Part shown: positions 53,088-61,697 of the stretch, piece by piece
Layout: every line of letters begins with the position of its first letter
Numbering within the stretch: position 1 is the stretch's first letter
DNA from: Ralstonia sp. SET104
GTDB taxonomy: Bacteria; Pseudomonadota; Gammaproteobacteria; Burkholderiales; Burkholderiaceae
Direction of reading: 5' to 3'
DNA length: 64,000 bases
Assembly (NCBI RefSeq): GCF_003851545.1
Contig: NZ_BHVX01000014.1
Location: 1 to 64,000, forward strand
Notes under the pieces: model-generated
Told to the model about the DNA's origin: nothing
Databases searched by the model: none
Seen by the model: only the letters and a program-made list of their open reading frames with translations
Program-made: the position numbers and the translations under genes

Positions 53088-54008
53088 ATGTTTCTGTCAC
53101 GCCGCTTTCTGCCGCCAATGTCGCTGCTTTGCGCGTTCGAGGCGGCCGCACGCCACCAAAGCTTTACAGCCGCCGCCGCTGAGCTGCACCTGACGCAAAG
53201 CGCCGTCAGCCGCCAGATACGCGCGTTGGAAGATCGCCTGGGCGCCGAATTGTTCGTGCGCGAGCGCCAGACCGTGCACCTGAGCGCAGCGGGTCAGGCG
53301 TATGCGAAAGAAATTCGCTGCGCGCTGATGCGTATCTCCACCGCCACGGTGGGCTTTCGTGCCAATCCGCAGGGCGGCAGCTTGAATCTGGCCATCCTGC
53401 CGACCTTTGGCACCCGTTGGCTGGCACCGCGCCTGCCGGCGTTTTTTGACCACCACCCCGGTATCACCATCAACCTGACAACGCGGCTGTCGCAGTTCGA
53501 CTTTCAACTGGAAGCGGTGGATGCAGCCATCCATTTCGGCATGCCGTACTGGCCGGGGGCGGAACTCGCCCTGCTGATGAGCGAAACCGTTGTCCCCGCC
53601 TGCAGCCCTGCGCTATTGGCCCGGTACGGCTTTGCCCAGCCGCGCGATCTGCTCAACGCGCCGCTGTTGCACCTGGCCTCGCGCCCCGATGCCTGGCCGC
53701 GCTGGCTGGCCAGCCATCAGGTGGCAGGGGCAGAGCCCCAAGGCATGTTGTTCGACCAGTTTGCCACCGCTGCGCAAGCTGCCGTTGCCGGCCTGGGCGT
53801 GGCATTGCTGCCGCGTTTTCTGATCTCCCACGAGCTACAGCAGGGCGACCTTGTGCGAGCGTTGCCGCATGTGCCCGAGATGGAAAGCGCCGAGCGCTAC
53901 TACCTCGCCTGGCCAACCAGCCGCGCTGACTATCCGCCGCTGCAAGCCCTGCGGACATGGCTGGTGAAAGCAGCGCAGGATTTCATGCCAGCGCAGGCTG
54001 CCGAGTGA
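53088..54008 (+). CDS. LysR-family regulator, GcvA-like
   Basis: A 306-residue LysR protein of the GcvA subgroup: the start RRFLPPMSLLCAFEAAARHQ and helix-turn-helix TAAAAELHLTQSAVSRQIRA are typical, and the effector domain follows from residue 95. An upstream TTG at 53049 could add 13 residues, but the family normally begins near the chosen ATG. It is divergent from hglS and so likely controls it, probably in response to 2-oxoadipate, 2-aminoadipate or a related acid. The latter is inference. Confidence 0.92.
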   Translation: MFLSRRFLPPMSLLCAFEAAARHQSFTAAAAELHLTQSAVSRQIRALEDRLGAELFVRERQTVHLSAAGQAYAKEIRCALMRISTATVGFRANPQGGSLNLAILPTFGTRWLAPRLPAFFDHHPGITINLTTRLSQFDFQLEAVDAAIHFGMPYWPGAELALLMSETVVPACSPALLARYGFAQPRDLLNAPLLHLASRPDAWPRWLASHQVAGAEPQGMLFDQFATAAQAAVAGLGVALLPRFLISHELQQGDLVRALPHVPEMESAERYYLAWPTSRADYPPLQALRTWLVKAAQDFMPAQAAE

Positions 54009-54192
54009 GACGCGGCGCGTTGGCAAAGGCGTAGAAACGCGAGGGTTCGGCACCAAACCAACGGTGGCAAACCAGTGCATGACGCGTCCACCGGGGTTCT
54101 GTAAAGTTCGCAGACCGAATCGGTTGGATCGGGTTAGCCGTGCTCAAAGCCCGATCGATGCAAAAACAAAGCTGACGTTATTTCTTGCGCTC

Positions 54193-54729
54193 ATGTCCAT
54201 CCAACACGCACTGCTGACATCCCTGCTGGAAAAGCCCTCCTCGGGCTACGAGCTTGCCCGCCGCTTTGACAAGTCGATGGGCTATTTCTGGAGCGCCACG
54301 CATCAGCAAATCTACCGTGAGCTTGGCCGCATGGCCGAAGCCGGCTGGGTGAGCGTGGAAGAAGAGGAAGACAGCCGCAAGAAGACCTACACCGTGCTGC
54401 CGCCGGGCCACGAAGAACTCGTGCGCTGGGTGCTGGAGCCGACCGTGTCGTCGGACAACCGTGAAGAGGTGCTGGTGAAGCTGCGCGCCGACGCGGTAAT
54501 CGGCCCACTCGGTTTTGCCGACGAAATGCAGCGCCTGATTGATCAGCACCGCGCCCGCCTGAACACCTTCCGCGAGATCGAGCAGCGCGATTTTTCGCGG
54601 CCGGATCTCACGCGTGCGCAGCAGTTGCAGCACGCGGTGCTTCAACGCGGCATCGTCTACGAAGAAGGCTGGCTCGCGTGGGCAGACGATGTGCTGCCGT
54701 TGCTTGAGCCAGCCTCTGTGACTGCCTAG
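54193..54729 (+). CDS. PadR-family transcriptional regulator
   Basis: A 178-residue repressor. The N-terminal winged helix (HALLTSLLEKPSSGYELARR, FWSATHQQIYRELGRMAEAG) has the PadR hallmark residues, and the C-terminal part (about residues 90-170) is the Vir/PadR C-terminal dimer helix domain. It converges with the nitronate monooxygenase gene and is a candidate ligand-responsive repressor of the NTF2-like/monooxygenase pair, whose promoter has a large TTGCAT palindrome. That target is inference. Confidence 0.9.
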   Translation: MSIQHALLTSLLEKPSSGYELARRFDKSMGYFWSATHQQIYRELGRMAEAGWVSVEEEEDSRKKTYTVLPPGHEELVRWVLEPTVSSDNREEVLVKLRADAVIGPLGFADEMQRLIDQHRARLNTFREIEQRDFSRPDLTRAQQLQHAVLQRGIVYEEGWLAWADDVLPLLEPASVTA

Positions 54730-54860
54730 CCTGTTTGCGATCCTGATCCTGCTGCGCGCCGATCTTGGCCTTGCGATGCGCACCGTACACGTACGGCTAC
54801 GCTTCTCAAGCCAACCTCGGGCCGCTCGCTACGGATCGTGAGCAGGCTCTCCAGGTTTGG

Positions 54861-55865
54861 TTAGACCGTCGCTTTGCTACCTGCCGGGGCGCGCAGTGCC
54901 TCGATGCTGTTCAGGCGACGGCGCGCCACTTCAAACTCTTCGGCAAAGCGCTTGACGAGTTCCGCCGCCGGCACCACGCGCTTGACTGCGCCCACGCCCT
55001 GGCCTGCGCCCCAGATGTCTTTCCATGCCTTGGCCTTGGCGCCGCCGCCCGAGCCGAAGTTCATCTTGCTCGGATCCGATTCGGGCAGCGCGTCCGGGTC
55101 CAGACCGGCGCCCTCGATGCTCTTGCGCAGGTAGTTGCCGTGCACGCCCGTGAACAGGTTCGTGTAGACGATGTCGCTGGCGCTGCTTTCCACGATGGCT
55201 TGCTTGTAGCCTTCGATCGCGTTGGCTTCTTCAGTGGCGATGAAGGCTGAGCCGACATAGGCCAGGTCGGCACCGGCTGCCAGCGCCGCCAGAATCGCAT
55301 TGCCGTTGGCAATCGCGCCCGACAGCAGCAGCGGGCCATCAAACCACTCACGAATTTCGTGGATCAGCGCAAACGGCGAAGTCGTGCCCGCATGGCCGCC
55401 TGCACCTGCTGCCACGGCAATCAGGCCGTCCGCGCCTTTCTCGATCGCCTTTTTGGCAAATTTGTTGTTGATCACGTCGTGCAACACGATACCGCCATAG
55501 CTGTGCACCGCCTGGTTCACGTCTTCGCGTGCGCCCAGCGAGGTGATCACGATGGGCACCTTGTACTTCACGCACAGCGCCAGGTCGTGCTCCAGGCGGT
55601 CGTTCGACTTGTGCACGATCTGGTTGACGGCAAACGGCGCCGAGGGCTTGTCCGGGTGTTGCGCATCGTACTCGGCCAACTCAGTGGTGATGCGCTGCAG
55701 CCACGTTTCCAGCAGCTCAGCCGGGCGCGCATTGAGCGCCGGGAACGAGCCGACCACGCCCGCCTTGCACTGCGCGATTACGAGGTCAGGGTTGGAAATG
55801 ATGAACAGCGGCGAGCCCACCACGGGCACGGACAGGCGGTTTTGCAGGATCGGCGGCAGCGACAT
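54861..55865 (-). CDS. Nitronate monooxygenase family protein
   Basis: A 334-residue FMN-dependent TIM-barrel enzyme (2-nitropropane dioxygenase family). The FMN and active-site elements are LSVPVVGSPLFIISNPDLVI, VAAGAGGHAGTTSPFALIHE with its histidine, GPLLLSGAIANGNAILAALA and GADLAYVGSAFIATEEA. It belongs to a different branch from the paralogue at 38.3-39.4 kb. It lies 53 bases behind the NTF2-like gene, and the two probably form an operon. Confidence 0.9.
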   Translation of the reverse strand: MSLPPILQNRLSVPVVGSPLFIISNPDLVIAQCKAGVVGSFPALNARPAELLETWLQRITTELAEYDAQHPDKPSAPFAVNQIVHKSNDRLEHDLALCVKYKVPIVITSLGAREDVNQAVHSYGGIVLHDVINNKFAKKAIEKGADGLIAVAAGAGGHAGTTSPFALIHEIREWFDGPLLLSGAIANGNAILAALAAGADLAYVGSAFIATEEANAIEGYKQAIVESSASDIVYTNLFTGVHGNYLRKSIEGAGLDPDALPESDPSKMNFGSGGGAKAKAWKDIWGAGQGVGAVKRVVPAAELVKRFAEEFEVARRRLNSIEALRAPAGSKATV

Positions 55866-55918
55866 GGCAGTCTCCGTTGGAATCGGTATGGGGTGAGGGT
55901 AAGGGTGTGCGCCGGGTT

Positions 55919-56362
55919 TCAGGCTTCGGCCTTGAGCAGCGCGAGCTTGTCAGCCAGCTTGGCACCCATGGCGGCGCCGAGTGCCTGCAGGCCGGTGGCC
56001 GGGCGGACCATGACTTCAAATTCGACGATCTTGCCGTCGGCGTTGAAGCGGATCATGTCGATGCCTTTGAGCGCTTTGCCGCTCACGTTGGCGCTGAATT
56101 CGAGCACCACGCTCGCGCCGTCGTCGGTGGCGAAGCTGCGCTGGTATTTGAAGTCTTCAAAGACGGTGTTGACGGTGCGCAGCACCAGCGTGGTGGCTGT
56201 GCGGCCCGGATACGGCGTGTGCGCCACGGGCGAACGGAAGACCACGTCATCGGCGAACAGCCCGTCAAGATCGTCCATGTTGCCGCTCTCGAGCATGACG
56301 TGCCAGGCGTCGAGCGTGGCTTGCGCGGGGGCGTTCAAAGTAGAAGGGATCGGTTGCGGCAT
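55919..56362 (-). CDS. SnoaL/NTF2-like protein
   Basis: A 147-residue protein with the NTF2-like cone fold: the N-terminal helix TLDAWHVMLESGNMDDLDGL leads to FADDVVFRSPVAHTPYPGR, then strands (ASVVLEFSANVSGKALKGID, NADGKIVEFEVMVRP). Members of this class bind or isomerise small hydrophobic compounds; here no catalytic residue can be assigned. GGAG lies upstream. First gene of the pair with the monooxygenase; its promoter contains a 20-base palindrome. Confidence 0.85.
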   Translation of the reverse strand: MPQPIPSTLNAPAQATLDAWHVMLESGNMDDLDGLFADDVVFRSPVAHTPYPGRTATTLVLRTVNTVFEDFKYQRSFATDDGASVVLEFSANVSGKALKGIDMIRFNADGKIVEFEVMVRPATGLQALGAAMGAKLADKLALLKAEA

Positions 56363-56431
56363 GCTGGCTCCTGAGCAGAAAGTGCAACGGATTGCACCAA
56401 CGTGGGAGCAACATAGCACAGCCGACTTTCT

Positions 56432-56451
56432 CTATGCAACAAGTTGCATAG
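56432..56451. promoter_or_regulatory. Palindromic operator upstream of the NTF2-like/monooxygenase operon
   Basis: CTATGCAAC-AA-GTTGCATAG has two perfect nine-base arms with a two-base centre. It is located 70 bases upstream of the NTF2-like start codon. ATGCAAC/GTTGCAT dyads are typical of PadR/TetR-type repressor sites, and a PadR gene lies at the other end of this operon. Confidence 0.75.
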
Positions 56452-56475
56452 TGGTGTGATTCCACCTCACTTGTT

Positions 56476-56943
56476 TCAGCCGACAGCGTGTTCGGGGTGC
56501 TGTGCACGTACCACGATGACGGTGCGGTGCGACAGCCGAACGGTACGCTCTGCCACGCTGCCCAGCAGGATGCGCGCGAGCCCATGCTTGCCTTGCGAGC
56601 CAACCACGATGGTGTCGGCCTGCCAGCGCACGGCCTCGTGCTCCAGCGCGCTGCCGATGTCGTCGTCAGTGGCACTGAGCATGAGCACGCCGGTTTCAAT
56701 GGCGATGCTGTCGGCTTCCAGCGTGCGGTGCAGTTCGGCCAGGGAGTGGTCGGCGGTCTGGCGTTCTGCGTCGCGCAGTTTGTCGACGCTGTAGATCTCG
56801 CGCGTCTCAGGCATGCGTGGGCTGCCGATGGCCCAGACTACGCGCATCTGGCCACCGAATGCCTTGGCAAGAGCTGCCGCGTGTTCCACGGCGAGCTGGG
56901 CTTCGTGGCTGCCGTCAAAGCCGGCAAGGATGCGTTGATACAT
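56476..56943 (-). CDS. Universal stress protein (UspA family)
   Basis: A 155-residue cytoplasmic protein. The first strand and helix (YQRILAGFDGSHEAQLAVEH) and the ATP-binding signature GSQGKHGLARILLGSVAERT (GxxGx9G-S pattern) are intact, so nucleotide binding is likely. Monocistronic. The family responds to starvation and stress; no regulator can be named from the sequence. Confidence 0.93.
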   Translation of the reverse strand: MYQRILAGFDGSHEAQLAVEHAAALAKAFGGQMRVVWAIGSPRMPETREIYSVDKLRDAERQTADHSLAELHRTLEADSIAIETGVLMLSATDDDIGSALEHEAVRWQADTIVVGSQGKHGLARILLGSVAERTVRLSHRTVIVVRAQHPEHAVG

Positions 56944-57008
56944 GGTGCGCTCCGGGCGTTGAAATGCGCTCACTCTAACAGCCCGGCTTGCTGCTGCCAT
57001 GCGTCACA

Positions 57009-57908
57009 TCAAGCCTCGTTGTTAGCGTGCACGGGATGAGCCAGCAACATGTCCAGCAGCCCTTGCGCCGCCACAGACAGGCTGCGCCCGTCGCGCCGGA
57101 TCACATACAACGTGCGCACGAGCCCTGGCAGCGGGAGCGGCCGCACCACCAGGTCGGCCAGGCGGAACTGGAACAGCGCCAGCGCCGGGATCACGGTGAT
57201 GCCCAGGTTGGCTGCCACCAGCGCCGCCGCTGTGGCCAGGTGTTCGACTTCCATGCCGCTGCGCAGCTTGGTCGGGTGCAGCGCCGCATCGAGGTACTGC
57301 CGGATGCTCGTGTTGCGCGTGAGGTGGATGAACGGCGCGTCGACCAAATCGCCCACGGCAAGCACGCGCTTGCGTGCGAGCGGGTGATCCTGATGACAGA
57401 CGAGGTGGAAGTCGTCCATACAAAACGGCTGCGCGCAGAGGCCGGCCATGTCGGCGCCCACGGCCGCGATGGCGAAGTCCGCCGCGCCGCGCCGGACCAT
57501 ATCGATGCACGGGTCCGACAGTTGATCATGCAGCGCCAACTGAATGCCCGGATGCCGCGCTGCAAACGCCGCCAGCACGCCCGGCAGAATGCCCGCCGCA
57601 ATGGACGGCAGCGCCGCGACTGTCACGCGCCCAGTGCGGGTAGCGGCACGATCGCGCAACTCGGCAAAAGTGGCCTCGAAATCGGCCAGCAGACGCAGGG
57701 CGGATTCGGCAAACGCTTCGCCCTCGGGCGTCAATTCAACATGGCGTGTGTTGCGGTCGAACAGGCGCACGCCGGCATCGGCCTCCAGGTTCTGGATCAG
57801 CGCGCTGAAAGCCGATTGCGACAAGTGGCACGTCTGTGCCGCCTGCGTGAAGTTCTTGTGCTCGCGCAGCGCGGCAAAGGCACGAAGTTGCTTGACGGAG
57901 AGGTTCAT
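57009..57908 (-). CDS. LysR-family transcriptional regulator
   Basis: A 299-residue LysR protein with N-terminal helix-turn-helix (NLSVKQLRAFAALREHKNFT, CHLSQSAFSALIQNLEADAG) and effector domain (LPGVLAAFAARHPGIQLALH). The start at MNLSVKQ was preferred over MPMNLS two codons earlier. It is the last gene of the CitMHS-DUF1446-AtuA-like operon, in the same direction, 27 bases behind the preceding gene. LysR regulators are usually divergent from their targets, so co-transcription is unusual and suggests autoregulation of the whole unit. Confidence 0.92.
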   Translation of the reverse strand: MNLSVKQLRAFAALREHKNFTQAAQTCHLSQSAFSALIQNLEADAGVRLFDRNTRHVELTPEGEAFAESALRLLADFEATFAELRDRAATRTGRVTVAALPSIAAGILPGVLAAFAARHPGIQLALHDQLSDPCIDMVRRGAADFAIAAVGADMAGLCAQPFCMDDFHLVCHQDHPLARKRVLAVGDLVDAPFIHLTRNTSIRQYLDAALHPTKLRSGMEVEHLATAAALVAANLGITVIPALALFQFRLADLVVRPLPLPGLVRTLYVIRRDGRSLSVAAQGLLDMLLAHPVHANNEA

Positions 57909-57935
57909 GGGCATGCCGGCGAGTAGGTCGTCAGC

Positions 57936-58259
57936 TTATCCCGGAACCGGCGCGGGAATCTCCAAGGTGAGCAGTGCGCTCGACAGCGACTTGCCGTGCG
58001 CATCCAACGCCAGCGAGCGCGTGACGCCACCGGCCAGCGCGCCGTGCAGCACGAAGTTGAGCGCGCCCAGTTGCGGCAGCACGTAGCGTTCAACATCACC
58101 GTGGACGAGCCCCGCGAAATGCGCGCGCACGCGCTCGGCTGTGACGTGCTGCTCCAGCACGGCAAAGTCTTCAACGCGATGGGCGATGACGGACAGGCAC
58201 GAGATGTCGCCCTTGTCGCCGGCGCGGGTGTGGGCGATGTCGCGAAGCAGTCGGCTCAT
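57936..58259 (-). CDS. AtuA-like ferredoxin-fold small subunit
   Basis: A 107-residue protein starting SRLLRDIAHTRAGDKGDISC, the hallmark of the small domain that accompanies or is fused to AtuA/DUF1446 proteins. The remainder (YVLPQLGALNFVLHGALAGG, SLALDAHGKSLSSALLTLEI) fits the same domain. It starts one base after the DUF1446 gene, indicating that the two chains act as one enzyme. The reaction is not established. Confidence 0.85.
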   Translation of the reverse strand: MSRLLRDIAHTRAGDKGDISCLSVIAHRVEDFAVLEQHVTAERVRAHFAGLVHGDVERYVLPQLGALNFVLHGALAGGVTRSLALDAHGKSLSSALLTLEIPAPVPG

Positions 58260-58260
58260 G

Positions 58261-59604
58261 TCAGCTCTCCAGAATGTGCACGGCGTGCGGGGCCAGTTCA
58301 GCAGGGATCAGCGTCGATGCCACGGCGATGACCTCGCGCGCGCTCTTGGTCGCGCCGCCGCCGCCGGACGGGCCGCAGGTCAGCAGCGTCTCCACCTCAT
58401 TGCCGATATGCACGGCCTCGGCCATCGATTCGGTGCGCGCGGCCACACGCACGCGCACTTCGTAGGGTTCGGCATCGGTGCGGGAGAGGGCGGGGCCGTG
58501 CAGCGCATCCACGCCAATCAGCTCGAAGCGTGTCTCCGTCATCTGCACACCCGTGAGCGCCAGCCGCTCGCGCACGATGTCGAGCGCCAACTTGCCGCGG
58601 GCCACGGCGTTAGGACCGGCATAGCTGATCTGGCCCTCGCCGATGTAGCTGTCGAGATAGCCGATGGAGACCTTCAACTGACCGGTGCGCGGTGTGCCCG
58701 TTGCGCCTTCGATGACGACGCGGTCTTTGCCATCGGTGCGCATGTGCACGTTGGAAAAATCGGCCACGACGTCGGGCGTGAGATAGCGCGCCGGATCGTG
58801 GATTTCGTAAAGCAACTGCTCCTTGCACGTAGCCTCGGTGACGATGCCGCCAGCCGTTGCGACCTTGGTGATGAGCACGGAGCCATCTTCACCCACCTCC
58901 CCGATGGGGAAGCCCAGGCGCGCGAGGTTGGGCACATTTTTTACGCCCGGATCGGCAAAGTAGCCGCCGGTAATTTGTCCTGCACATTCGAGCAGGTGCC
59001 CGGCCAGCGTGCCGCAGCCGAGGCGGTGCCAATCATCCATACGCCAGCCGAAGGCGTGGATCAGTGGCCCGAGCGCCAGCGCCGGATCGGCCACACGCCC
59101 GGTGATGATCACGTCTGCGTCCTGCGCCAATGCATCGACGATGCCCTGCGCGCCGAGGTACGCATTGGCCGACACGATGCTCGCACCGAGTGAGGCGACT
59201 GGCGCGCCGTCATCCATCAGCGTGAAGTCGTGGCCGCGTGCCTGCAGCAGGCTGAACACATCGTCGCCGGTGACTGCCGCTACGCGCAGCTTGAGGCCGA
59301 GTTCGCGTGCAATGTCGCGCGTGCGTTCGGCAGCCGCTTGCGGGTTGGCCGCGCCCATGTTGGTGATGATGCGGATGCCGCGCGCGGCACACGCCGGTAA
59401 CACCGTCCGCATGCGCGCTTCAAGCAGCGGATCGTAGCCGTGCGACGGGTTTTTGCGGCGCACCTGCTGCGCGAGCGCGATGGTGCGTTCGGCCAGACAT
59501 TCAAACATCAGCACGTCGATATCGCCGTGCTCTGCGAGTTCGAGCGCTGGTTCGATGCGGTCGCCCGAATAACCGGCGCCGCCGCCGATGCGTAGTTTCT
59601 TCAT
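58261..59604 (-). CDS. DUF1446 / AtuA-type protein
   Basis: A 447-residue cytoplasmic protein of the acyclic-terpene-utilisation AtuA family. The N-terminus RIGGGAGYSGDRIEPALELA and the SHGYDPLLEARMRTVLPACA, TNMGAANPQAAAERTRDIAR and GRVADPALALGPLIHAFGWR blocks are diagnostic. Family members are linked to catabolism of branched or hydroxylated acids, but the reaction is not firmly known. Gene neighbours, a citrate-type transporter and an AtuA-like small subunit, suggest that it processes an imported tricarboxylic or hydroxy acid. The latter is inference. Confidence 0.88.
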   Translation of the reverse strand: MKKLRIGGGAGYSGDRIEPALELAEHGDIDVLMFECLAERTIALAQQVRRKNPSHGYDPLLEARMRTVLPACAARGIRIITNMGAANPQAAAERTRDIARELGLKLRVAAVTGDDVFSLLQARGHDFTLMDDGAPVASLGASIVSANAYLGAQGIVDALAQDADVIITGRVADPALALGPLIHAFGWRMDDWHRLGCGTLAGHLLECAGQITGGYFADPGVKNVPNLARLGFPIGEVGEDGSVLITKVATAGGIVTEATCKEQLLYEIHDPARYLTPDVVADFSNVHMRTDGKDRVVIEGATGTPRTGQLKVSIGYLDSYIGEGQISYAGPNAVARGKLALDIVRERLALTGVQMTETRFELIGVDALHGPALSRTDAEPYEVRVRVAARTESMAEAVHIGNEVETLLTCGPSGGGGATKSAREVIAVASTLIPAELAPHAVHILES

Positions 59605-59608
59605 GCCA

Positions 59609-60907
59609 TCACCACGGAAGCACGCCCAGCACCGCGGCCACTGCGGTCATCAGCAGCGAAGCGCCAAACAGGAAGGGGATCGAGAATTTCTGGTGGTCCG
59701 CCAGTTCAATGCCGCACAGGCCGACCACGAGGAAGGTCGCGGGTGTGAGCGGGCTGACCGGAAAACCTGTGGTCATCTGGCCAAGCACGGCAGCCTGCGC
59801 CACATGCACGGGGGCCACGCCCAGCATCTTCGACGCTTCGGCCACCACCGGCAGCACACCAAAGTAGAACGAGTCCGGATCGAACAGCAGCGACAGCGGC
59901 ATCGACAGCACACCCAACACCACTGGAATGTGGTGCGCCATGCCGGGCGGGATGAAATCCACCGCCGTCTTCGCCATCGCCGTGAGCATGCCGGACTTGC
60001 TCATGATGCCGGTGAAGACGCCCGCAGCCAGCAGGATGCTCGCCATCATCAGCGCGGCCTTGGCGTGGGCGTCCACACGCTGACGTTGCTGATCCACATT
60101 CGGGTAATTGATGAGCAGCGCAGCCACGACGCCCAGCATGAACATCACGACCGGGTCGACCTTGCCGCTCACCATCACGCCCATCACGACGACAGTGAGA
60201 ATCAGGTTGATCCAGAAATTGCGCGGGCGGCGCATCGCCTGTTCGGCCTCCGTCAGCGGGCGCGCGATGACCTGCGCGCCGCCAGCGTGGTTGGCAAGGC
60301 CCAGGCGCTTTTCTTCGCGCTTGCCCAGCAGCCATGCGCACGCGAACACGAAGACGAGTCCCGCAATCTGCACCGGGATCAACGGGTTGAAGATGTCCGT
60401 CACCGGCATGTGCAGTGATGCGGATGCGCGGATCATCGGCCCCGTCCACGGCAGGAAGTTGACGCCGCACGCCATCGACGTCACGCACGCCAGAATGCGG
60501 CGGTCCATGCCGAGCCGGTCGTACAACGGCAGCATGGCAGGAATGGTGATGAGGAACGCCACCGCGCCCGAGCCATCCAGGTGAATCAGCAGCGCCAGCA
60601 GCGCCGAGCCCACCACGATGCGCGGCGGCCGGCTGCCCACGGTGCGCAGGATGCGATCGATGATCGGGTCCAGCATGCCGGCATCGGTGACGATGCCGAA
60701 GTACAGAATGGCGAAGATAAACATCCCTGCCACGGGCGCAACGTCTTTGATGCCGCCGATGATGAACTTGCTGGTATTGAGCCCGAAGCCGCCAACAAGT
60801 GCGGCGATGACGGGAATGGCGATGAGCGCGACCAGTGGCGACATGCGCTTCGTCAGAATAGCGACAAGCAACGCGACGATGGTCAGCAGCCCGAGCAGTG
60901 CGAGCAT
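59609..60907 (-). CDS. CitMHS-family citrate/tricarboxylate transporter
   Basis: A 432-residue inner-membrane carrier with about 11-12 helices. The opening ALLGLLTIVALLVAILTKRM, the LLIHLDGSGAVAFLITIPAM core, and NFLPWTGPMIRASASLHMPV match the CitMHS (citrate-Mg2+:H+) family. It should import a metal-complexed di- or tricarboxylate for the DUF1446 gene product encoded four bases downstream. A GGAGGAG site precedes the ATG. First gene of a four-gene operon ending in LysR. Confidence 0.9.
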   Translation of the reverse strand: MLALLGLLTIVALLVAILTKRMSPLVALIAIPVIAALVGGFGLNTSKFIIGGIKDVAPVAGMFIFAILYFGIVTDAGMLDPIIDRILRTVGSRPPRIVVGSALLALLIHLDGSGAVAFLITIPAMLPLYDRLGMDRRILACVTSMACGVNFLPWTGPMIRASASLHMPVTDIFNPLIPVQIAGLVFVFACAWLLGKREEKRLGLANHAGGAQVIARPLTEAEQAMRRPRNFWINLILTVVVMGVMVSGKVDPVVMFMLGVVAALLINYPNVDQQRQRVDAHAKAALMMASILLAAGVFTGIMSKSGMLTAMAKTAVDFIPPGMAHHIPVVLGVLSMPLSLLFDPDSFYFGVLPVVAEASKMLGVAPVHVAQAAVLGQMTTGFPVSPLTPATFLVVGLCGIELADHQKFSIPFLFGASLLMTAVAAVLGVLPW

Positions 60908-61102
60908 GGTCTCCTCCGAGTTTTATTCGATTCGGAACCCCTGTTGCCGGGGTTGTTTGGCGACTGTATGAGCTGGTGATCTGCCTGTGAAACAGAATAT
61001 TTGGATTGATTATGCTGATTTGTCGATGAGTGATGCCGGTGCCGCTTGTCAAATCCCGGCAGAATGTCTCGGATTTCCAAAGAACCAATCCCCGGAGATG
61101 CC

Positions 61103-61651
61103 GTGAGCGCTACCCCGACCGTCCTGATCCTGCCCGGCTGGCAGAACTCCGGCCCCGATCACTGGCAATCGCGCTGGGAGCGCCTGCACGGCGATCGCCG
61201 TGTCGAACAGCGCGACTGGTTGACGCCCAAACGTGCGGACTGGGTGGCCGCGCTTGAAACCGAAGTCAGCGCCGCCCCCGGCGACGTCGTGCTGGTGGCG
61301 CACAGCCTGGGTTGCGCGCTGACGGCGCATTGGGCCGCCGCTTCGGCCCGTGCCGTGCGCGTGCGCGGCGCCTTGCTGGTTGCACCACCGCAGCTCGATC
61401 GCGCCGACATGCCGCCGGAACTGGCCGGCTTTCGTCCGATACCACAGCAGCGGCTGCCGTTTCCCGCCGTGCTGGTCTTCAGCACCAACGATCCATTCAG
61501 CAATGCCGCCTGGAGCCACGGTCAGGCTCAAGCGTGGGGCGCCGAGCCGGTCGATATGGGCGCACGCGGCCATATCAATGCCGAGTCGGGGTTGAGCGAC
61601 TGGCCGGAAGCCCGCGCCATCGTTACCAAGTGGACGAAAGACCTCATCTGA
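61103..61651 (+). CDS. RBBP9/YdeN-family alpha/beta hydrolase
   Basis: A 182-residue serine hydrolase. The first strand and GW motif (TVLILPGWQNSGPDHWQSRW) identify the RBBP9/YdeN family, the nucleophile serine is in VVLVAHSLGCALTAHW, the acid is in STNDPFS, and the histidine is in GARGHINAESGLSDWP. The GTG start with GGAG five bases upstream was preferred; an in-frame ATG at 61064 would add 13 residues without a good ribosome site. The substrate is unknown. It is divergent from the CitMHS operon. Confidence 0.88.
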   Translation: MSATPTVLILPGWQNSGPDHWQSRWERLHGDRRVEQRDWLTPKRADWVAALETEVSAAPGDVVLVAHSLGCALTAHWAAASARAVRVRGALLVAPPQLDRADMPPELAGFRPIPQQRLPFPAVLVFSTNDPFSNAAWSHGQAQAWGAEPVDMGARGHINAESGLSDWPEARAIVTKWTKDLI

Positions 61652-61660
61652 GGCGTGGGC

Positions 61661-61691
61661 TTGACCCTGAAGCTTCTTTAGGGTTTTGAAT
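61661..61691 (+). promoter_or_regulatory. MerR-type metal-responsive promoter
   Basis: TTGACC (61661) is followed by a 19-base spacer and TTGAAT (61686). Within the spacer lies the dyad ACCCTGAAG-CTT-CTTTAGGGT (61664-61684), close to known CadR/ZntR/PbrR operators. Long spacers with this kind of dyad are the signature of MerR-family activated promoters. No MerR gene is adjacent within the window. Confidence 0.75.
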
Positions 61692-61697
61692 GGCGGC

